The notes: generated from the sequence alone by a model not told the origin. A stretch of DNA of 64,000 bases from Microtetraspora malaysiensis (GCF_001528665.1 NZ_BBYJ01000007.1:331953-395952); one strand, 5' to 3'. Positions 43,046 to 52,970 are shown, counted from the first letter of the stretch. Made by a program: numbers and translations.

Positions 43046-46000
43046 CTAAGCCCGCTCAGGCGTCCCGTCCACGATCTCGCCGAAGACCCGGTCGACGACC
43101 CGGCGGGCGGCCCGGCCGTCGTCGAGCGGGCAGAACTTCGTCACGAAATCGTGGTACAGCCCGGCGTACTTGGCCGCCACCTCGGCCACGTCGGCGACCG
43201 CCGCGGCGACCTCGTCCGTGGTGGTGAGCAGCGGCCCCGGCGCCTCGGCCTCGAAGTCGAACAGGAACCGGCCCGCCCACTCGTCCACGTCGTACGCGAA
43301 GAACAGCATGGGCCGGCCGGTGAGCGCGAAGTCGAACATCGCCGACGAGTAGTCGGTGACCAGGACGTCCACGAGCGGGTAGAGCTCGCGGACGTCGGGG
43401 TGGGCGGTCACGTCGTGGACGCCGTCGCCGAAGCCGGTCACGGGGGCCTGCGCCGCCAGGGAGGGATGCCTGCGCACGAGCACGATGTGATCGTCGCCGA
43501 GGGCCGCCCGCAGCCGGCCGAGCTCGAGCCGCGGCTTCTCGCGGGCGGGACGCCGGGCCGGGGCGTACAGGACGACCTTCCTGCCCTCGGGCAGGCCGAG
43601 GCGGCGGGCGGTCTCGGCGGCGACGGCGTCCCGGCCGGGAGCGCTGAGGAAGTCGTTGCGCGGCAGGCCGGTCTCCAGGATCTCGCCCTGGAAGCCGAGC
43701 GCGTCCCGCAGCAGCGGCGTGCCGGGCGGCCCCGGTGAGAGCAGGTGGGTCCACCGCCCCACGTCGCGCTCCGCCCGCGTGGGGACGCAGCAGTTCCGGG
43801 TCTGCAGCACGGTCTGCCCCGGACGCGGCTCGAACCACGGGGGCAGGTGGTCGTCGACGACGATGTACCGGCAGCGCGCCAGCGCCTCGTAGTACTCGCG
43901 ACCGGCGGTGCGGACGGGCTCGACCCCGGGCGGCAGCGCGACCTGCCCGTCGCGGACGTTCCACAGGAACGCGAGGTCGGCGCCCCGGTCGCGAAGCTCC
44001 TCGTACACGGCGCGCGGACTGCCGGAGAAACGGCGGCCCGCGTGGCTGCTGAAGAACACCTCGGCGCGGAGCGGACGCTCCCGCATCGCCGGGTACACCT
44101 CCAGGCGCAGGGCGCGCTGCGCCTTCTTGCCGCGCTCGCTCGTCGCCAGGTCACTCCCCACGGACAGCACGGCGCGTCCGGCGTCGTCGGCGGCCAGCTC
44201 GAACCTCCGCCGGGCCGTCTCCAGCACGAGCGGGAAGTCCGGCTCGAACTCCAGCGGCAGGTCGCGCCCTCCGGCTCGTACGGCGAGGCCGTACCGGCCC
44301 TTGGGCAGCGGCAGCGGCCCGGCCGGGGTGTCCAGGGCCTCGGGCGCGAGCAGGCCGCCGAAGCGGGCGCCGCCGCCGTCCATCGGGACGAGCCGCTCGA
44401 CGGAGCGGTCCGACGCCGCGACGACGAGGGCGCGCGGCCCCTCCTGCGGCTCGGCGAACCCGCCCTCGACCAGCAACTCGCCCCCGGCCAGCCACTCGAC
44501 GTACTCGGCGTACGCGGCGGCGGCCTGGTCCCTGAGCACGAGCTCCCCGGAGGGGTCCCGCAGCACGACGATCTCCCGGTCGCCGCGGCCGACCCGGCGC
44601 GGGGCGAGCTCTTCGGCCACGGTCACGGGCGTCACCTCGCCGCCCGCGCGGTCCACGGTGGCCCGCCACCGTACGGGCAGGTCGAGCAGCCCGGCGTCGA
44701 CGCCGCCGAGGGCGAACCTGCGGGCCGGGAGGAGGGCGGCCAGGTCCACCTCGACCTCGAACGTCCGGCCGTCGGTGCTGACGGGGGCGGCCAGCGGAAC
44801 GCCGCCCGGCTCACGGGCGAGGCGCAGCACCGGCTGCGGCCCCAGCTCACCCACCACCTCTCCCCGGAGAAGCAGCCGCCCGTCCCGTACGGCGTGGCCG
44901 GTGACCCGCGCCGCCTCGCGCTCGACCCGCAGGACGAGCGTGCCCGCCTCGGTCAGCGCGGGCGTGACGTAGTGCCCCGGCAGCGCGGGCTCCAGGCTCC
45001 GGGCCCCCGCGTGTTCGGCGAAGGAGGCGCCCGGGTCGGCGAGCGGTCCGCGCCGCATGAGCCCGCGGTGCATCACGTGCAGCTCGACCCGCCACCGCGC
45101 GCCGCCCTCGCTCGCGTCGGCGAGACGGCGGGGATCGACGGCGAGCCGGAACCCGCCCCAGTCACGGCGGCCGCGGGGCCTGCCCCGCCGAATGAAGAGC
45201 GCGGTACGGGTGACGGCGGCGGGCACCCGGACCCGGCGGCCGCTCCCCTCCTGCACGAGGGTCGCGAAGACCTGCTGGTGGAAGCGCCGGGTCGGCCGCA
45301 GGTGCCGGATCGTCACCCGTCCCTCGACGACCAGCCTCCCCTCCGCCCACCGCACCCGGTCGAGGCGGGTCACCGGCGACAGCTCGCCGCGCAGCCGCGA
45401 CACCTCGGCGGGGACGTCCCGCCGGTTCAGGAGCGGCGTGTCGAGGTAGTGGCCGCGCAGCCGCCGTACGACCTGCTCGCCGGGGTGCGCCCGGCTCTCC
45501 CACTCCATGACCGCGAGCAGGTCGGCGAGCCGCCGCTCGCCGACCAGATGCCACTTGAGCCGCCGCGCGGCGGGCAGCGCGGCGAGGACGGACGGCGCGA
45601 CATCCGCGAGGTACGCGCCGGCAAGGTCGAGGAACCGGGCCTGGAAGGCGTCCGAGGCGGCGTCCACGACGTCGAGGAAGTTCACCATGTCGTGGTCGAG
45701 CACGACATGGTCCCAGGCCGGGATGTGCTTCTCCAGGCCGTGCTCGGCAAGGAATCGCCGCACCGAGGCCACCGCCGCGAAGCGGTCCGCAAGTCCCCTG
45801 ACATGGCTCTTGTCCTGGGTGATCGACGGCCGGCCGCCGTCGCGCTCGCGCCACAGGTAGACGGGCGCGGGCAGCATGTCCACCGAGCGCGCCAGGAAGT
45901 GGCCGGTCAGCGCCACCGCGATGTCCTCGTACAGCATGCCCTCGGGAAAGCGGAGGCCGTGCGCGTCCCAGAACGAGCGGCGCCACATCTTGTTGGTGAC

Positions 46001-46468
46001 CAGCCGGTCCTTCAGGAGCACGGGCCGGACGCTGACGTGGGTGGCCGCCGCCGGTGCGGCGAAGATCTCCCGGTGCATCGCGGACTGCCGGGCCCCGCGC
46101 GAGTTGAACCGCCGGACGTTCCCCGTCGCCAGGTCGGAGCCGGTACGGCGCAGCTCGGCCAGCAGGTACTCGACCGCGTGGAGCGGGAGCAGGTCGTCGG
46201 CGTCGAGGAAGCAGACGAACTCCCCGGTCGCGTGGCGCAGGCCGGCGTTGCGCGCCGCCCCCAGCCCCGCGTTGGCCTGCCGCAGCAGCCGGAACCGGGG
46301 GTCGCGCTCGGCGTAGCGCCGGGCGACGGCGGCGCCGCCGTCGGTCGAGCCGTCGTCCACCATGACGGCCTCCAGGTCGTGCCACGTCTGCGCGGCGACC
46401 GACTCCAGGCAGGCCTCCAGGTACGGTTCCACGTCGTAGATCGGGATGATGACGCTCACGCGGGGCAC
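43046..46468 (-). CDS. GT2 / CDP-glycerol glycerophosphotransferase fusion C, degenerate polymerase motif
   Basis: A 1,140-residue protein. The GT2 domain is intact (MPRVSVIIPIYDVEPYL, VDDGSTDGGAAV, FLDADDLLP, GMLYEDIAVAL). The middle region is ~580 residues. The TagF-like domain keeps the flanking blocks (VFFSSHAGRRFSGSPRAVYEEL, LYAPARRPAREK, VLVRRHPSLA, VTDYSSAMFDFALTG). Where fusions A and B have QTWHG plus ~35 residues, this one reads QTRNCCVPTRAERDVGRW from residue 889, without the TW-H-G and shorter by about 20 residues. The frame is open throughout, so this is not a simple frameshift. Glycerophosphate transfer may be lost, leaving GT2 activity; A, B and C are paralogues. Confidence 0.88.
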   Translation of the reverse strand: MPRVSVIIPIYDVEPYLEACLESVAAQTWHDLEAVMVDDGSTDGGAAVARRYAERDPRFRLLRQANAGLGAARNAGLRHATGEFVCFLDADDLLPLHAVEYLLAELRRTGSDLATGNVRRFNSRGARQSAMHREIFAAPAAATHVSVRPVLLKDRLVTNKMWRRSFWDAHGLRFPEGMLYEDIAVALTGHFLARSVDMLPAPVYLWRERDGGRPSITQDKSHVRGLADRFAAVASVRRFLAEHGLEKHIPAWDHVVLDHDMVNFLDVVDAASDAFQARFLDLAGAYLADVAPSVLAALPAARRLKWHLVGERRLADLLAVMEWESRAHPGEQVVRRLRGHYLDTPLLNRRDVPAEVSRLRGELSPVTRLDRVRWAEGRLVVEGRVTIRHLRPTRRFHQQVFATLVQEGSGRRVRVPAAVTRTALFIRRGRPRGRRDWGGFRLAVDPRRLADASEGGARWRVELHVMHRGLMRRGPLADPGASFAEHAGARSLEPALPGHYVTPALTEAGTLVLRVEREAARVTGHAVRDGRLLLRGEVVGELGPQPVLRLAREPGGVPLAAPVSTDGRTFEVEVDLAALLPARRFALGGVDAGLLDLPVRWRATVDRAGGEVTPVTVAEELAPRRVGRGDREIVVLRDPSGELVLRDQAAAAYAEYVEWLAGGELLVEGGFAEPQEGPRALVVAASDRSVERLVPMDGGGARFGGLLAPEALDTPAGPLPLPKGRYGLAVRAGGRDLPLEFEPDFPLVLETARRRFELAADDAGRAVLSVGSDLATSERGKKAQRALRLEVYPAMRERPLRAEVFFSSHAGRRFSGSPRAVYEELRDRGADLAFLWNVRDGQVALPPGVEPVRTAGREYYEALARCRYIVVDDHLPPWFEPRPGQTVLQTRNCCVPTRAERDVGRWTHLLSPGPPGTPLLRDALGFQGEILETGLPRNDFLSAPGRDAVAAETARRLGLPEGRKVVLYAPARRPAREKPRLELGRLRAALGDDHIVLVRRHPSLAAQAPVTGFGDGVHDVTAHPDVRELYPLVDVLVTDYSSAMFDFALTGRPMLFFAYDVDEWAGRFLFDFEAEAPGPLLTTTDEVAAAVADVAEVAAKYAGLYHDFVTKFCPLDDGRAARRVVDRVFGEIVDGTPERA

Positions 46469-46526
46469 GGAGGGGTCCTTCGAGGTCGTCGGACGTCGTC
46501 TCTCCCGGGGCCGCTGCCGGGCGCGG

Positions 46527-48197
46527 TCACACCCGGCCCCGTTGCGCCGCGGGCCACGGCAGCGCGACCGGGCGGGCGACCCGGCGCATGACCGGACGCG
46601 CGACGCGCCGGACCATGACGCGGGTGGCGCGGCGGCCGGCGTTCCGCCACCACCTGCGCGTCGCCTGGCCCCGCGTCGCCTGCCGGCGCCACCGGTTGAC
46701 CCGGTCCTGCAGCACCAGCGACCTGGCCCGGCACTTCTCCAGCTCGGCCTGCAGCCGTTGCGGGCTGACCGTCGTGGCGGACTCGGCGCGCACGATGCCC
46801 CACTTCTCGCCGACGTCCCAGAGCGTGCCGAACACCTCGTGGACCACGTCGTCGAGGTCCTCGTCCGGGTCGGCCACCAGGCGGGCCCGGCTCAGCGCCG
46901 CCGTACGCTCCAGCCGGGCGTGGACGACCTCGTCCCGCTCGTCGAGGGCGAGCGACAGCACACCGAGGGTGTTGCGGTCGGCGAAGGCGATCAACCGGCC
47001 CAGCGCGTCCTGGCCGGGCACCCACCCGGCGGGGCAGTGGAACCGGAACGGCGTCGGGAAGCAGGACTCGGGCAGCTCCTCGGTGAGGGTCACCCGGGCG
47101 TCCCCCTCGTATCCCGCCCTGATCAGCCGCAGGTCCAGGTCCGGGTCGTCCAGGGGCGTGCGGCAGGCGTCGCCGAGGCGGCTCCACGGCCCGGTGATCC
47201 GTACGGACACGTCCGGGGTCCAGCTCGCCAGCAGGCCGTCGACCGTGGCCCTGACGTCCTCGAGCGAGGCGTCCCGGGCGTCCACGACCGCCTCGACGTA
47301 CGGCACGCGGTAGCCGCGGCCGGGGGTCGTGCGCAGCCAGCGGAAGCTCGGCACCCGCTCGCCGAGGTAGGGCCAGTTGTGCCGCTTCACCTCCTGCTCG
47401 CGCCGCATGACGGTGGAGTCGCCGAGGTGCCAGGCGCGGGCGCCCCGGTCCGGGACGAAGACGGCGCCGGCCTGGGCGAGGCGGTAGCCCAGCTCGGTGT
47501 CCGCGCCGAGCGGCAGTGACTCGTCCATGCCGCCGGCCGACCGGAACAGCTCCGCCGGGACCGACGCGGAGGCGCCCACGTGGACCGAGAACGCGTCCAC
47601 CCCGGCGGTCCGCAGATCGTCAGTGCGGTTCCAGCGCTTCTCCGTCCACTGCGGCGTGCTGTCCTCCTCGTGGAACAGCTTGGCGACCGCGCCCGCCTCG
47701 GCGGCGACCAGGACCTCGTTCGGCGTCAGCTCGCCCGGCCGCCACTCCACGAACCTCAGGTGGCTGAGCACGGCGAGGTACCCGGCGAGGTGGTGCCAGC
47801 GCATGTGCGCCTCGACGTGCCCGGGGAAGGGCACGACGTCGTCGTCCATCCAGTGGACGACATGGCCCTCGGCCGCCGCCGCGCCCAGGTTGCAGGCGTG
47901 CGGCTTGCCCCACCGCCCGTCCTCCGGGCGGAGCAGCCGCGTGCGCTCCGGCCGGATTTCGGGGAGCCGGGCGATCGGCCGCTCCCCGTCGTCCACGACG
48001 ATCACTTCGAGCAGGTGGCGGGGGTAGGTCTGGGCGGCCAGAGCGGCCAGGGTCAGGGGAAGAATGTCACCGGTGCCGCTGGTCGGGACCACCACGCTCA
48101 CCGAGAGACAGGGCGTCCACTCGCCCGGCTCGGGAACGCCGTCGAGGACGCCGTGGTCGTTGGCCGGGATGCGCGGCTGCCGGATCGGGGATGTCAC
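46527..48197 (-). CDS. GT2-family glycosyltransferase with basic C-terminal tail
   Basis: About 556 residues. GT-A domain: SVSVVVPTSGTGDILPLTLAALAAQTYP, VIVVDDGERP, NLGAAAAEGHVVHWMDDDVVP (DDD motif), and a WHLGDST acceptor-side block near residue 285. The C-terminal part has a short coiled-coil-like helix (LQAELEKCRARSLVLQDRVNRW) and a strongly basic tail rich in Arg, which may bind the membrane or the anionic polymer. GTG 48197 overlaps the upstream stop by four bases, with GGAGG upstream. It lies 58 bases before fusion C in the same transcript direction. Confidence 0.88.
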   Translation of the reverse strand: MTSPIRQPRIPANDHGVLDGVPEPGEWTPCLSVSVVVPTSGTGDILPLTLAALAAQTYPRHLLEVIVVDDGERPIARLPEIRPERTRLLRPEDGRWGKPHACNLGAAAAEGHVVHWMDDDVVPFPGHVEAHMRWHHLAGYLAVLSHLRFVEWRPGELTPNEVLVAAEAGAVAKLFHEEDSTPQWTEKRWNRTDDLRTAGVDAFSVHVGASASVPAELFRSAGGMDESLPLGADTELGYRLAQAGAVFVPDRGARAWHLGDSTVMRREQEVKRHNWPYLGERVPSFRWLRTTPGRGYRVPYVEAVVDARDASLEDVRATVDGLLASWTPDVSVRITGPWSRLGDACRTPLDDPDLDLRLIRAGYEGDARVTLTEELPESCFPTPFRFHCPAGWVPGQDALGRLIAFADRNTLGVLSLALDERDEVVHARLERTAALSRARLVADPDEDLDDVVHEVFGTLWDVGEKWGIVRAESATTVSPQRLQAELEKCRARSLVLQDRVNRWRRQATRGQATRRWWRNAGRRATRVMVRRVARPVMRRVARPVALPWPAAQRGRV

Positions 48198-50065
48198 GGT
48201 TCCTGCCTCCAGTAGCCCACATGGGGCGTCGAAGCGCTTTCCATCAGTTGGTTGAAATGAAGCCCGCGCCACTGCTCCTGGTACGACTTGAGGAACGCCT
48301 GGACGGGGTGTCTCCAGGTGTGCGTCCGGGACTGGCGCCGGCGCAGGACGTAGTTGAGGCCGTGGGTGCGGTAGATCCGCCCTCCTGCGGCCTCCACGGA
48401 CTCCAGGAGCTGGCCGTCCACCGTCTTGGCGATGGGGCGGAACCCGCCGACGGTCTCGAACATCTCGCGGGTGACCAGCATGGTCCCGCCCGCCACCAGC
48501 GAGGTGAACCGCTCGGTGCCGAGACGGCGGCGGACGGTGGTGTTGATCGGCTCCAGGTAGACGAACTCGGCGGCCGACCCGACCAGCTCGGCCCCCGAGT
48601 ACCGCTGGGCGAGCAGGAGGTCGGCCAGGTGGTCGGGGCCGTACCAGTCGTCGTCGTCCACCTTGGCGAAAAACGACCCGGACGCGACGGCGGCCATGCG
48701 GTTCAGCAGCTCGCCGAACGGCACGCCCGCCGCGGCCTCGACGACCGTGATCCGCAGCGACGAGTCGGCGATCGCCCCCTGGACGCCGGCCTCCCTGGCG
48801 GAGAACCCGTGCAGCCCGAGGATCACCTCGGCGCGCACCCCGCGCTGCCGTTCCATCTGTTCCAGGGCGAAGGCGACCATGTCCTTGCGGCACGTGCGCA
48901 GCAGGACGGAGACGGGCGGCTCGTGGGACAGCGCCAGCCCGGCCGAGACGGCGATGTTCCGCCAGCGCGGGATCGCGCCGTGCGTCCGTAGCGCGGCCCG
49001 CCGGAGGCGCACGCTGACCTCCTCGCGCCGCAGCTCGGACCCGAGCTGCTCCTCGTCCACGGCCGCGAGCGTGTCGGACAGCTCCGCGCCGAGCGCCGGG
49101 TCGGCGATCCTGTCGGCGTTGAGGATCACCGGGATGCCGGCGGCGGCGAGCCCGGCGACGATCCGCGCCCGGACCAGGCCGTCTGCCTCCACCCCGTGGA
49201 CGGCGACCCCGACCGCGTCGCGGAGCCGGGCGACATCGACGTCCGTCAGCTCTCCCTCGGGGGACAGCCGGACCAGCTCGTCCAGCCCGCTGGTGATCGA
49301 ATACCCGCCGGCCCGGCCGGTCAGGATGGCGACCGGCCCTTTGGCGTTCTGGCGGAACCCGATGGGGTTGACGACGGTCTCGTCCACCGGCGGGAGCAGG
49401 TCGGGGTGCGCGGGGCCGTCCAGGACGGCGGTCAGCGGCGCCCGGTCGGCGACCGGGATCCGCGCGTCCGGCCACGGCCGCGCCGACCGTTCGACGACCC
49501 GGAGCACCAGGTCGCAGCCCGGGGCGTCCCGCCGCTCCGCCACGGGCCCCTCCACCGCGGTCAGGGTTACGTTCGGATCGCCGGGCCGCCAGCCGCAGAC
49601 GCTCTCGCCGGCCAGGCCGACCACCGGCTGGGCCAGGTGGCGCCGTCCCCCGAGCATGCCGTACAGGATGTGGGTGAGGACCTCGCCGCCGGGCACCGGC
49701 GCGGAGAACGTCGCCTCCACGCGCCAGCCGCGCCTGCGCCGCGCGATCCGCAGATCGGCGAGGAGGTGCCACGCGGGGCTCTGCCCCGCGACGGGGAGCG
49801 GCTGGGCGGCCCACGGCGGCGCCTCCGCGATGACGACGCACACCTGGGTCGCGTCCGGGACCAGCGCCCCGAACGGCGCGGCCCGGCGCAGGTCGGCCGG
49901 TGTCCTGGCGGCGACGACGGCGCGCTCGACCGCCTCCCGGGGCGGGGACTGGCCGGGGTCGGCGCCGTCCAGAACGGTCCAGGGGCCGGGGAATTCCTCG
50001 CAGACGCGATCGAGCAGGGCCGGGTGGGAGCCGAATCCCAAACAGCCTCCCCAGGTCGTGCCCAT
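48194..50065 (-). CDS. Glycosyltransferase with C-terminal GT2 domain
   Basis: About 623 residues. The N-terminal ~385 residues are of unknown function with a Trp/Gly start (MGTTWGGCLGFGSHPALL) and a possible radical-SAM-free alpha/beta layout (GIPVILNADRIADP). The GT2 domain begins near residue 395: VSVLLRTCRKDMVAFALEQMERQ, VILGLHGFSAREAG, KVDDDDWYGPDHLADLL (DxD), FTSLVAGGTMLVTREMFETVGGF, and a C-terminal LHFNQLMES. It is the first gene of a five-gene minus-strand unit. ATG 50065 follows GGAGGTG with 8-base spacing; the frame is open further upstream. Donor and acceptor are unknown. Confidence 0.85.
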   Translation of the reverse strand: MGTTWGGCLGFGSHPALLDRVCEEFPGPWTVLDGADPGQSPPREAVERAVVAARTPADLRRAAPFGALVPDATQVCVVIAEAPPWAAQPLPVAGQSPAWHLLADLRIARRRRGWRVEATFSAPVPGGEVLTHILYGMLGGRRHLAQPVVGLAGESVCGWRPGDPNVTLTAVEGPVAERRDAPGCDLVLRVVERSARPWPDARIPVADRAPLTAVLDGPAHPDLLPPVDETVVNPIGFRQNAKGPVAILTGRAGGYSITSGLDELVRLSPEGELTDVDVARLRDAVGVAVHGVEADGLVRARIVAGLAAAGIPVILNADRIADPALGAELSDTLAAVDEEQLGSELRREEVSVRLRRAALRTHGAIPRWRNIAVSAGLALSHEPPVSVLLRTCRKDMVAFALEQMERQRGVRAEVILGLHGFSAREAGVQGAIADSSLRITVVEAAAGVPFGELLNRMAAVASGSFFAKVDDDDWYGPDHLADLLLAQRYSGAELVGSAAEFVYLEPINTTVRRRLGTERFTSLVAGGTMLVTREMFETVGGFRPIAKTVDGQLLESVEAAGGRIYRTHGLNYVLRRRQSRTHTWRHPVQAFLKSYQEQWRGLHFNQLMESASTPHVGYWRQEP

Positions 50066-50371
50066 GGTGCCACCACCTCCAGGAGTGCCGGATTGCGTCG
50101 TTCTGACGCCCGAGCCAGCATCGCGAAGGGCACTCCGGGATCGACCGTGTACCTCCGATCCTTGGGGCAACATTTACCGCCGCTGGAGACGGGGAATACG
50201 CCGCGGCGGCCGTCGTGAGCGGCATTCGCCCCCGATCCGGCATGGAGGGAGTTTCGGCAGGCCAGCCAGGCTTTTGGGGAGATTCGACGGTGTGGGCGTT
50301 CGATCCCCTTCCAGGGGATTACCAGCTGGACACGTTACGATGCCGCCTTACAACCCCCGAGGAGCACCACT
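50066..50371. other. 306-base divergent intergenic region
   Basis: It holds no gene that I can support and separates the five-gene glycosyltransferase unit from the CE4 deacetylase. The only structure seen is ATCCCCT-TCC-AGGGGAT (50303-50319), a perfect 7-3-7 dyad 52 bases before the deacetylase ATG, which may be an operator. Promoters for both directions must be here. Confidence 0.55.
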
Positions 50372-51133
50372 ATGGCATTGCATCGTTTAGCACCACTTGC
50401 CGCCATTTGTGCGCTAACCCTGTCGGCCACCCTCACTGCACCCGCCCAGGCCCAGGTTCAGACGCACTCCACAGCCACGCAGCAGCGGGCCGCGGAGCCG
50501 TACTGCGAGACGCACAAATGCATCGCCCTCACCTTCGACGACGGCCCCGCCGAATACACGAACGACCTGTTGAAGGTGCTGAAGAAATACAAGGCGAAGG
50601 CGACGTTCTTCCTCATCGGCAACCGGGTGCAGAAGCATCCGAAGGTGACGAAGAACATCGCCAAGGGCGGCCATGAGGTGGGCAACCACACCTGGAGCCA
50701 CAAGTACCTGACCGACCTGGAGTACAAGGCCATTTACTCCGAGGTGAAGAAGGGTCAGGACGCCATCAAGAAGGCCACCGGCAAGACGCCGGTGCTCTTC
50801 CGCGCCCCCGGCGGGCTGATCAACGATGGCGTCCGCACGATCATCGGGAAGTTCGGGATGGTCCAGATCCCGGGCACGGTGGCCACGCAGGACTACATCA
50901 AGGACTATCGCGACGTCGAGTTCCTGACGGGCCGCGCCCTGGACATCGCCGACCAGGACGGGGTCATGCTGATGCATGAGACCGTCAAGGAGACCATCGA
51001 GTCCCTGCCCGCGGTGCTTGAAGACCTGACCGCCCAGGGCTACTCGTTCGTGACAGTCTCCAAGCTGCTCGAAGGCCAGAAGCTGACCCCGGGAGAGAGC
51101 TATCCCGACCAGCTCCCGATGAGCGGCGACTGA
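50372..51133 (+). CDS. Secreted CE4 polysaccharide deacetylase
   Basis: A 253-residue exported carbohydrate esterase family 4 enzyme that removes acetyl groups from N-acetylglucosamine in peptidoglycan or chitin-like chains. Signal peptide residues 1-28 (ALTLSATLTAPAQA-Q). Metal and catalytic motifs: TFDDGP with Asp56/Asp57, HxxxH at His106-His110 (NHTWSH), RAPGG, and LMHET with the C-terminal His. It begins directly beside the glycopolymer cluster, so it may trim wall glycans there. A GAGGAG site precedes the ATG. A large hairpin follows. Confidence 0.94.
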   Translation: MALHRLAPLAAICALTLSATLTAPAQAQVQTHSTATQQRAAEPYCETHKCIALTFDDGPAEYTNDLLKVLKKYKAKATFFLIGNRVQKHPKVTKNIAKGGHEVGNHTWSHKYLTDLEYKAIYSEVKKGQDAIKKATGKTPVLFRAPGGLINDGVRTIIGKFGMVQIPGTVATQDYIKDYRDVEFLTGRALDIADQDGVMLMHETVKETIESLPAVLEDLTAQGYSFVTVSKLLEGQKLTPGESYPDQLPMSGD

Positions 51134-51162
51134 TCCCTCCGCCCGCAGGTACGGCGGAAGGC

Positions 51163-51220
51163 CGCGCCGGGGAGGGCACGGACGGGACGTCGTCCCGCTC
51201 GTGCCGCCCTCCCCGGCGCG
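51163..51220. terminator. Large bidirectional hairpin between deacetylase and guaA
   Basis: CGCGCCGGGGAGGG plus CACG (51163-51180) pairs with CGTG...CCCTCCCCGGCGCG (51200-51220), leaving a 3-base bulge; the loop contains its own GGGAC-GTC-GTCCC stem. It lies between convergent genes, 30 bases past the deacetylase stop. Confidence 0.85.
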
Positions 51221-51298
51221 ACACGAGCCTCTCCCCGGCCGCCGCCCGGCCCTTCTCAGAGAGCCGTCAGGCGGCGGCGATCCCCCGCGAGCGCGGGG

Positions 51299-52846
51299 TC
51301 ACTCCCACTCGATGGTGCCCGGGGGCTTGCTGGTGACGTCCACGACCACCCGGTTGACCTCGCGCACCTCGTTCGTGATGCGGGTCGAGATCCGGGCGAG
51401 CACGTCGTAGGGCACGCGAGACCAGTCGGCGGTCATCGCGTCCTCGGACGTGACCGGCCGGAGCACCACGGGGTGGCCGTAGGTGCGGCCGTCGCCCTGG
51501 ACGCCGACCGAGCGGACGTCGGCGAGCAGCACGACCGGGCACTGCCAGATCTCCCGGTCGAGGCCGGCGCGGGACAGCTCCTCGCGGGCGATCGCATCCG
51601 CCTCGCGCAGGATGTCGAGCCGCTCGCGGGTCACCTCGCCGATGATCCGGATGCCCAGGCCGGGGCCGGGGAACGGCTGCCGCCACACCATCGCGGCAGG
51701 CAGACCGAGCTCCTCGCCGGCCCGCCTGACCTCGTCCTTGAACAGCGTCCGCAGCGGCTCGACCAGCGCGAACCGCAGGTCCTCGGGCAGGCCGCCCACG
51801 TTGTGGTGGGACTTGATGTTGGCCGTGCCGGTGCCGCCGCCGGACTCGACGACGTCGGGGTAGAGCGTGCCCTGGACGAGGAAGTCGACCGGCCCGTCGG
51901 CCAGGATCGCCCGCTGCTCGTCCTCGAAGACCCGGATGAACTCGCGGCCGATGATCTTGCGCTTCTCCTCCGGGTCGACCACCCCGGACAGCGCCTTGAG
52001 GAATCGCTCCTCGGCGTCCACCACCCGCAGCTTGACGCCGGTCGCCTCGACGAAGTCACGCTCGACCTGCTCGGCCTCGCCCTTGCGCAGCAGGCCGTGG
52101 TCGACGAACACGCAGGTCAGCCGGTCGCCGATGGCCCGCTGCACGATCGCGGCGGCGACCGCCGAGTCGACCCCGCCGGACAACGCGCAGATCGCCCGGC
52201 CGTCCCCGACCTGCTCACGCACGGCGGTGATCGCGTCGTCCACGATGTTGAGCATGGTCCACGTGGGACGGCAGCCGGCCGCCTCCAGGAAGTGCTTCAT
52301 GACGGCCTGGCCGTGCTCGGAGTGGAGCACCTCGGGGTGGAACTGCACGCCGTAGAACCCGCGCTCGGGGTTCTCGAAGCCGGCCACCGGGGTGTCCGTG
52401 GTCGAGGCGGTCACCGCGAACCCGGCCGGGGCGGCCACCACGGAGTCGCCGTGCGACATCCAGACCTGCTGGACCGGCGGGAGGCCGGCGAAGAGCGCGC
52501 CCTCCTGCACGACCTTGAGCTCGGTGCCGCCGAACTCGGCCGCGCCGGTCTTGGCGACCTCGCCGCCCAGCGCCAGGGCCATCGCCTGGAAGCCGTAGCA
52601 GATGCCGAAGGTCGGTACGCCGGTCTCGAACAGGCCCTCCGGGACGGCCGGGGCCCCCTCGGCGTACACCGACGACGGCCCGCCGGACAGGATGATCGCC
52701 TTCGGCTTTCTGGCCATCATCTCCGCGACCGGCATCGTGGACGGCACGATCTCGGAGTAGACGTGGCACTCACGCACTCGTCGCGCGATCAACTGCGCGT
52801 ACTGCGCGCCGAAGTCGACGACAAGGACAGTGTCGAACTCAGACAC
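51299..52846 (-). CDS. guaA: GuaA, glutamine-hydrolysing GMP synthase
   Basis: A 515-residue enzyme that converts XMP to GMP. N-terminal class I glutamine amidotransferase: catalytic Cys83 in GICYGFQAM and His-Glu in GVQFHPEV. The ATP-pyrophosphatase domain has the P-loop [11 protein letters not shown]. The dimerisation domain ends with the conserved [10 protein letters not shown] ... [12 protein letters not shown] 52846 begins the conserved [16 protein letters not shown] with GGGGGTC upstream. It stands alone, ended by the hairpin at 51163-51220. Confidence 0.96.
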   Translation of the reverse strand: MSEFDTVLVVDFGAQYAQLIARRVRECHVYSEIVPSTMPVAEMMARKPKAIILSGGPSSVYAEGAPAVPEGLFETGVPTFGICYGFQAMALALGGEVAKTGAAEFGGTELKVVQEGALFAGLPPVQQVWMSHGDSVVAAPAGFAVTASTTDTPVAGFENPERGFYGVQFHPEVLHSEHGQAVMKHFLEAAGCRPTWTMLNIVDDAITAVREQVGDGRAICALSGGVDSAVAAAIVQRAIGDRLTCVFVDHGLLRKGEAEQVERDFVEATGVKLRVVDAEERFLKALSGVVDPEEKRKIIGREFIRVFEDEQRAILADGPVDFLVQGTLYPDVVESGGGTGTANIKSHHNVGGLPEDLRFALVEPLRTLFKDEVRRAGEELGLPAAMVWRQPFPGPGLGIRIIGEVTRERLDILREADAIAREELSRAGLDREIWQCPVVLLADVRSVGVQGDGRTYGHPVVLRPVTSEDAMTADWSRVPYDVLARISTRITNEVREVNRVVVDVTSKPPGTIEWE

Positions 52847-52970
52847 CGGAAGGACCCCCAAAGGCTGCGAGCGGTACGTCCAGTCTATCGGCGGGCTCCC
52901 GGCGCCCGGCCCACGTACGGTTCCCCCGGGGACGGGGATCGCCGCTGATCGCCCGGGGTGCGGCGGGGTC

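Noticed and set aside
43046-46468. Frameshifted pseudogene for fusion C
   Set aside because: The frame is open over 1,140 codons and other frames do not restore the missing motif, so it is treated as an intact gene with an altered domain.
48198-50243. Open frame joining the upstream region to the GT2 gene at 46527-48197 as one 1,238-residue protein
   Set aside because: The upper part is a shadow of the conserved glycosyltransferase at 48194-50065 in another frame; the GT2 protein starts at GTG 48197 with a ribosome site.
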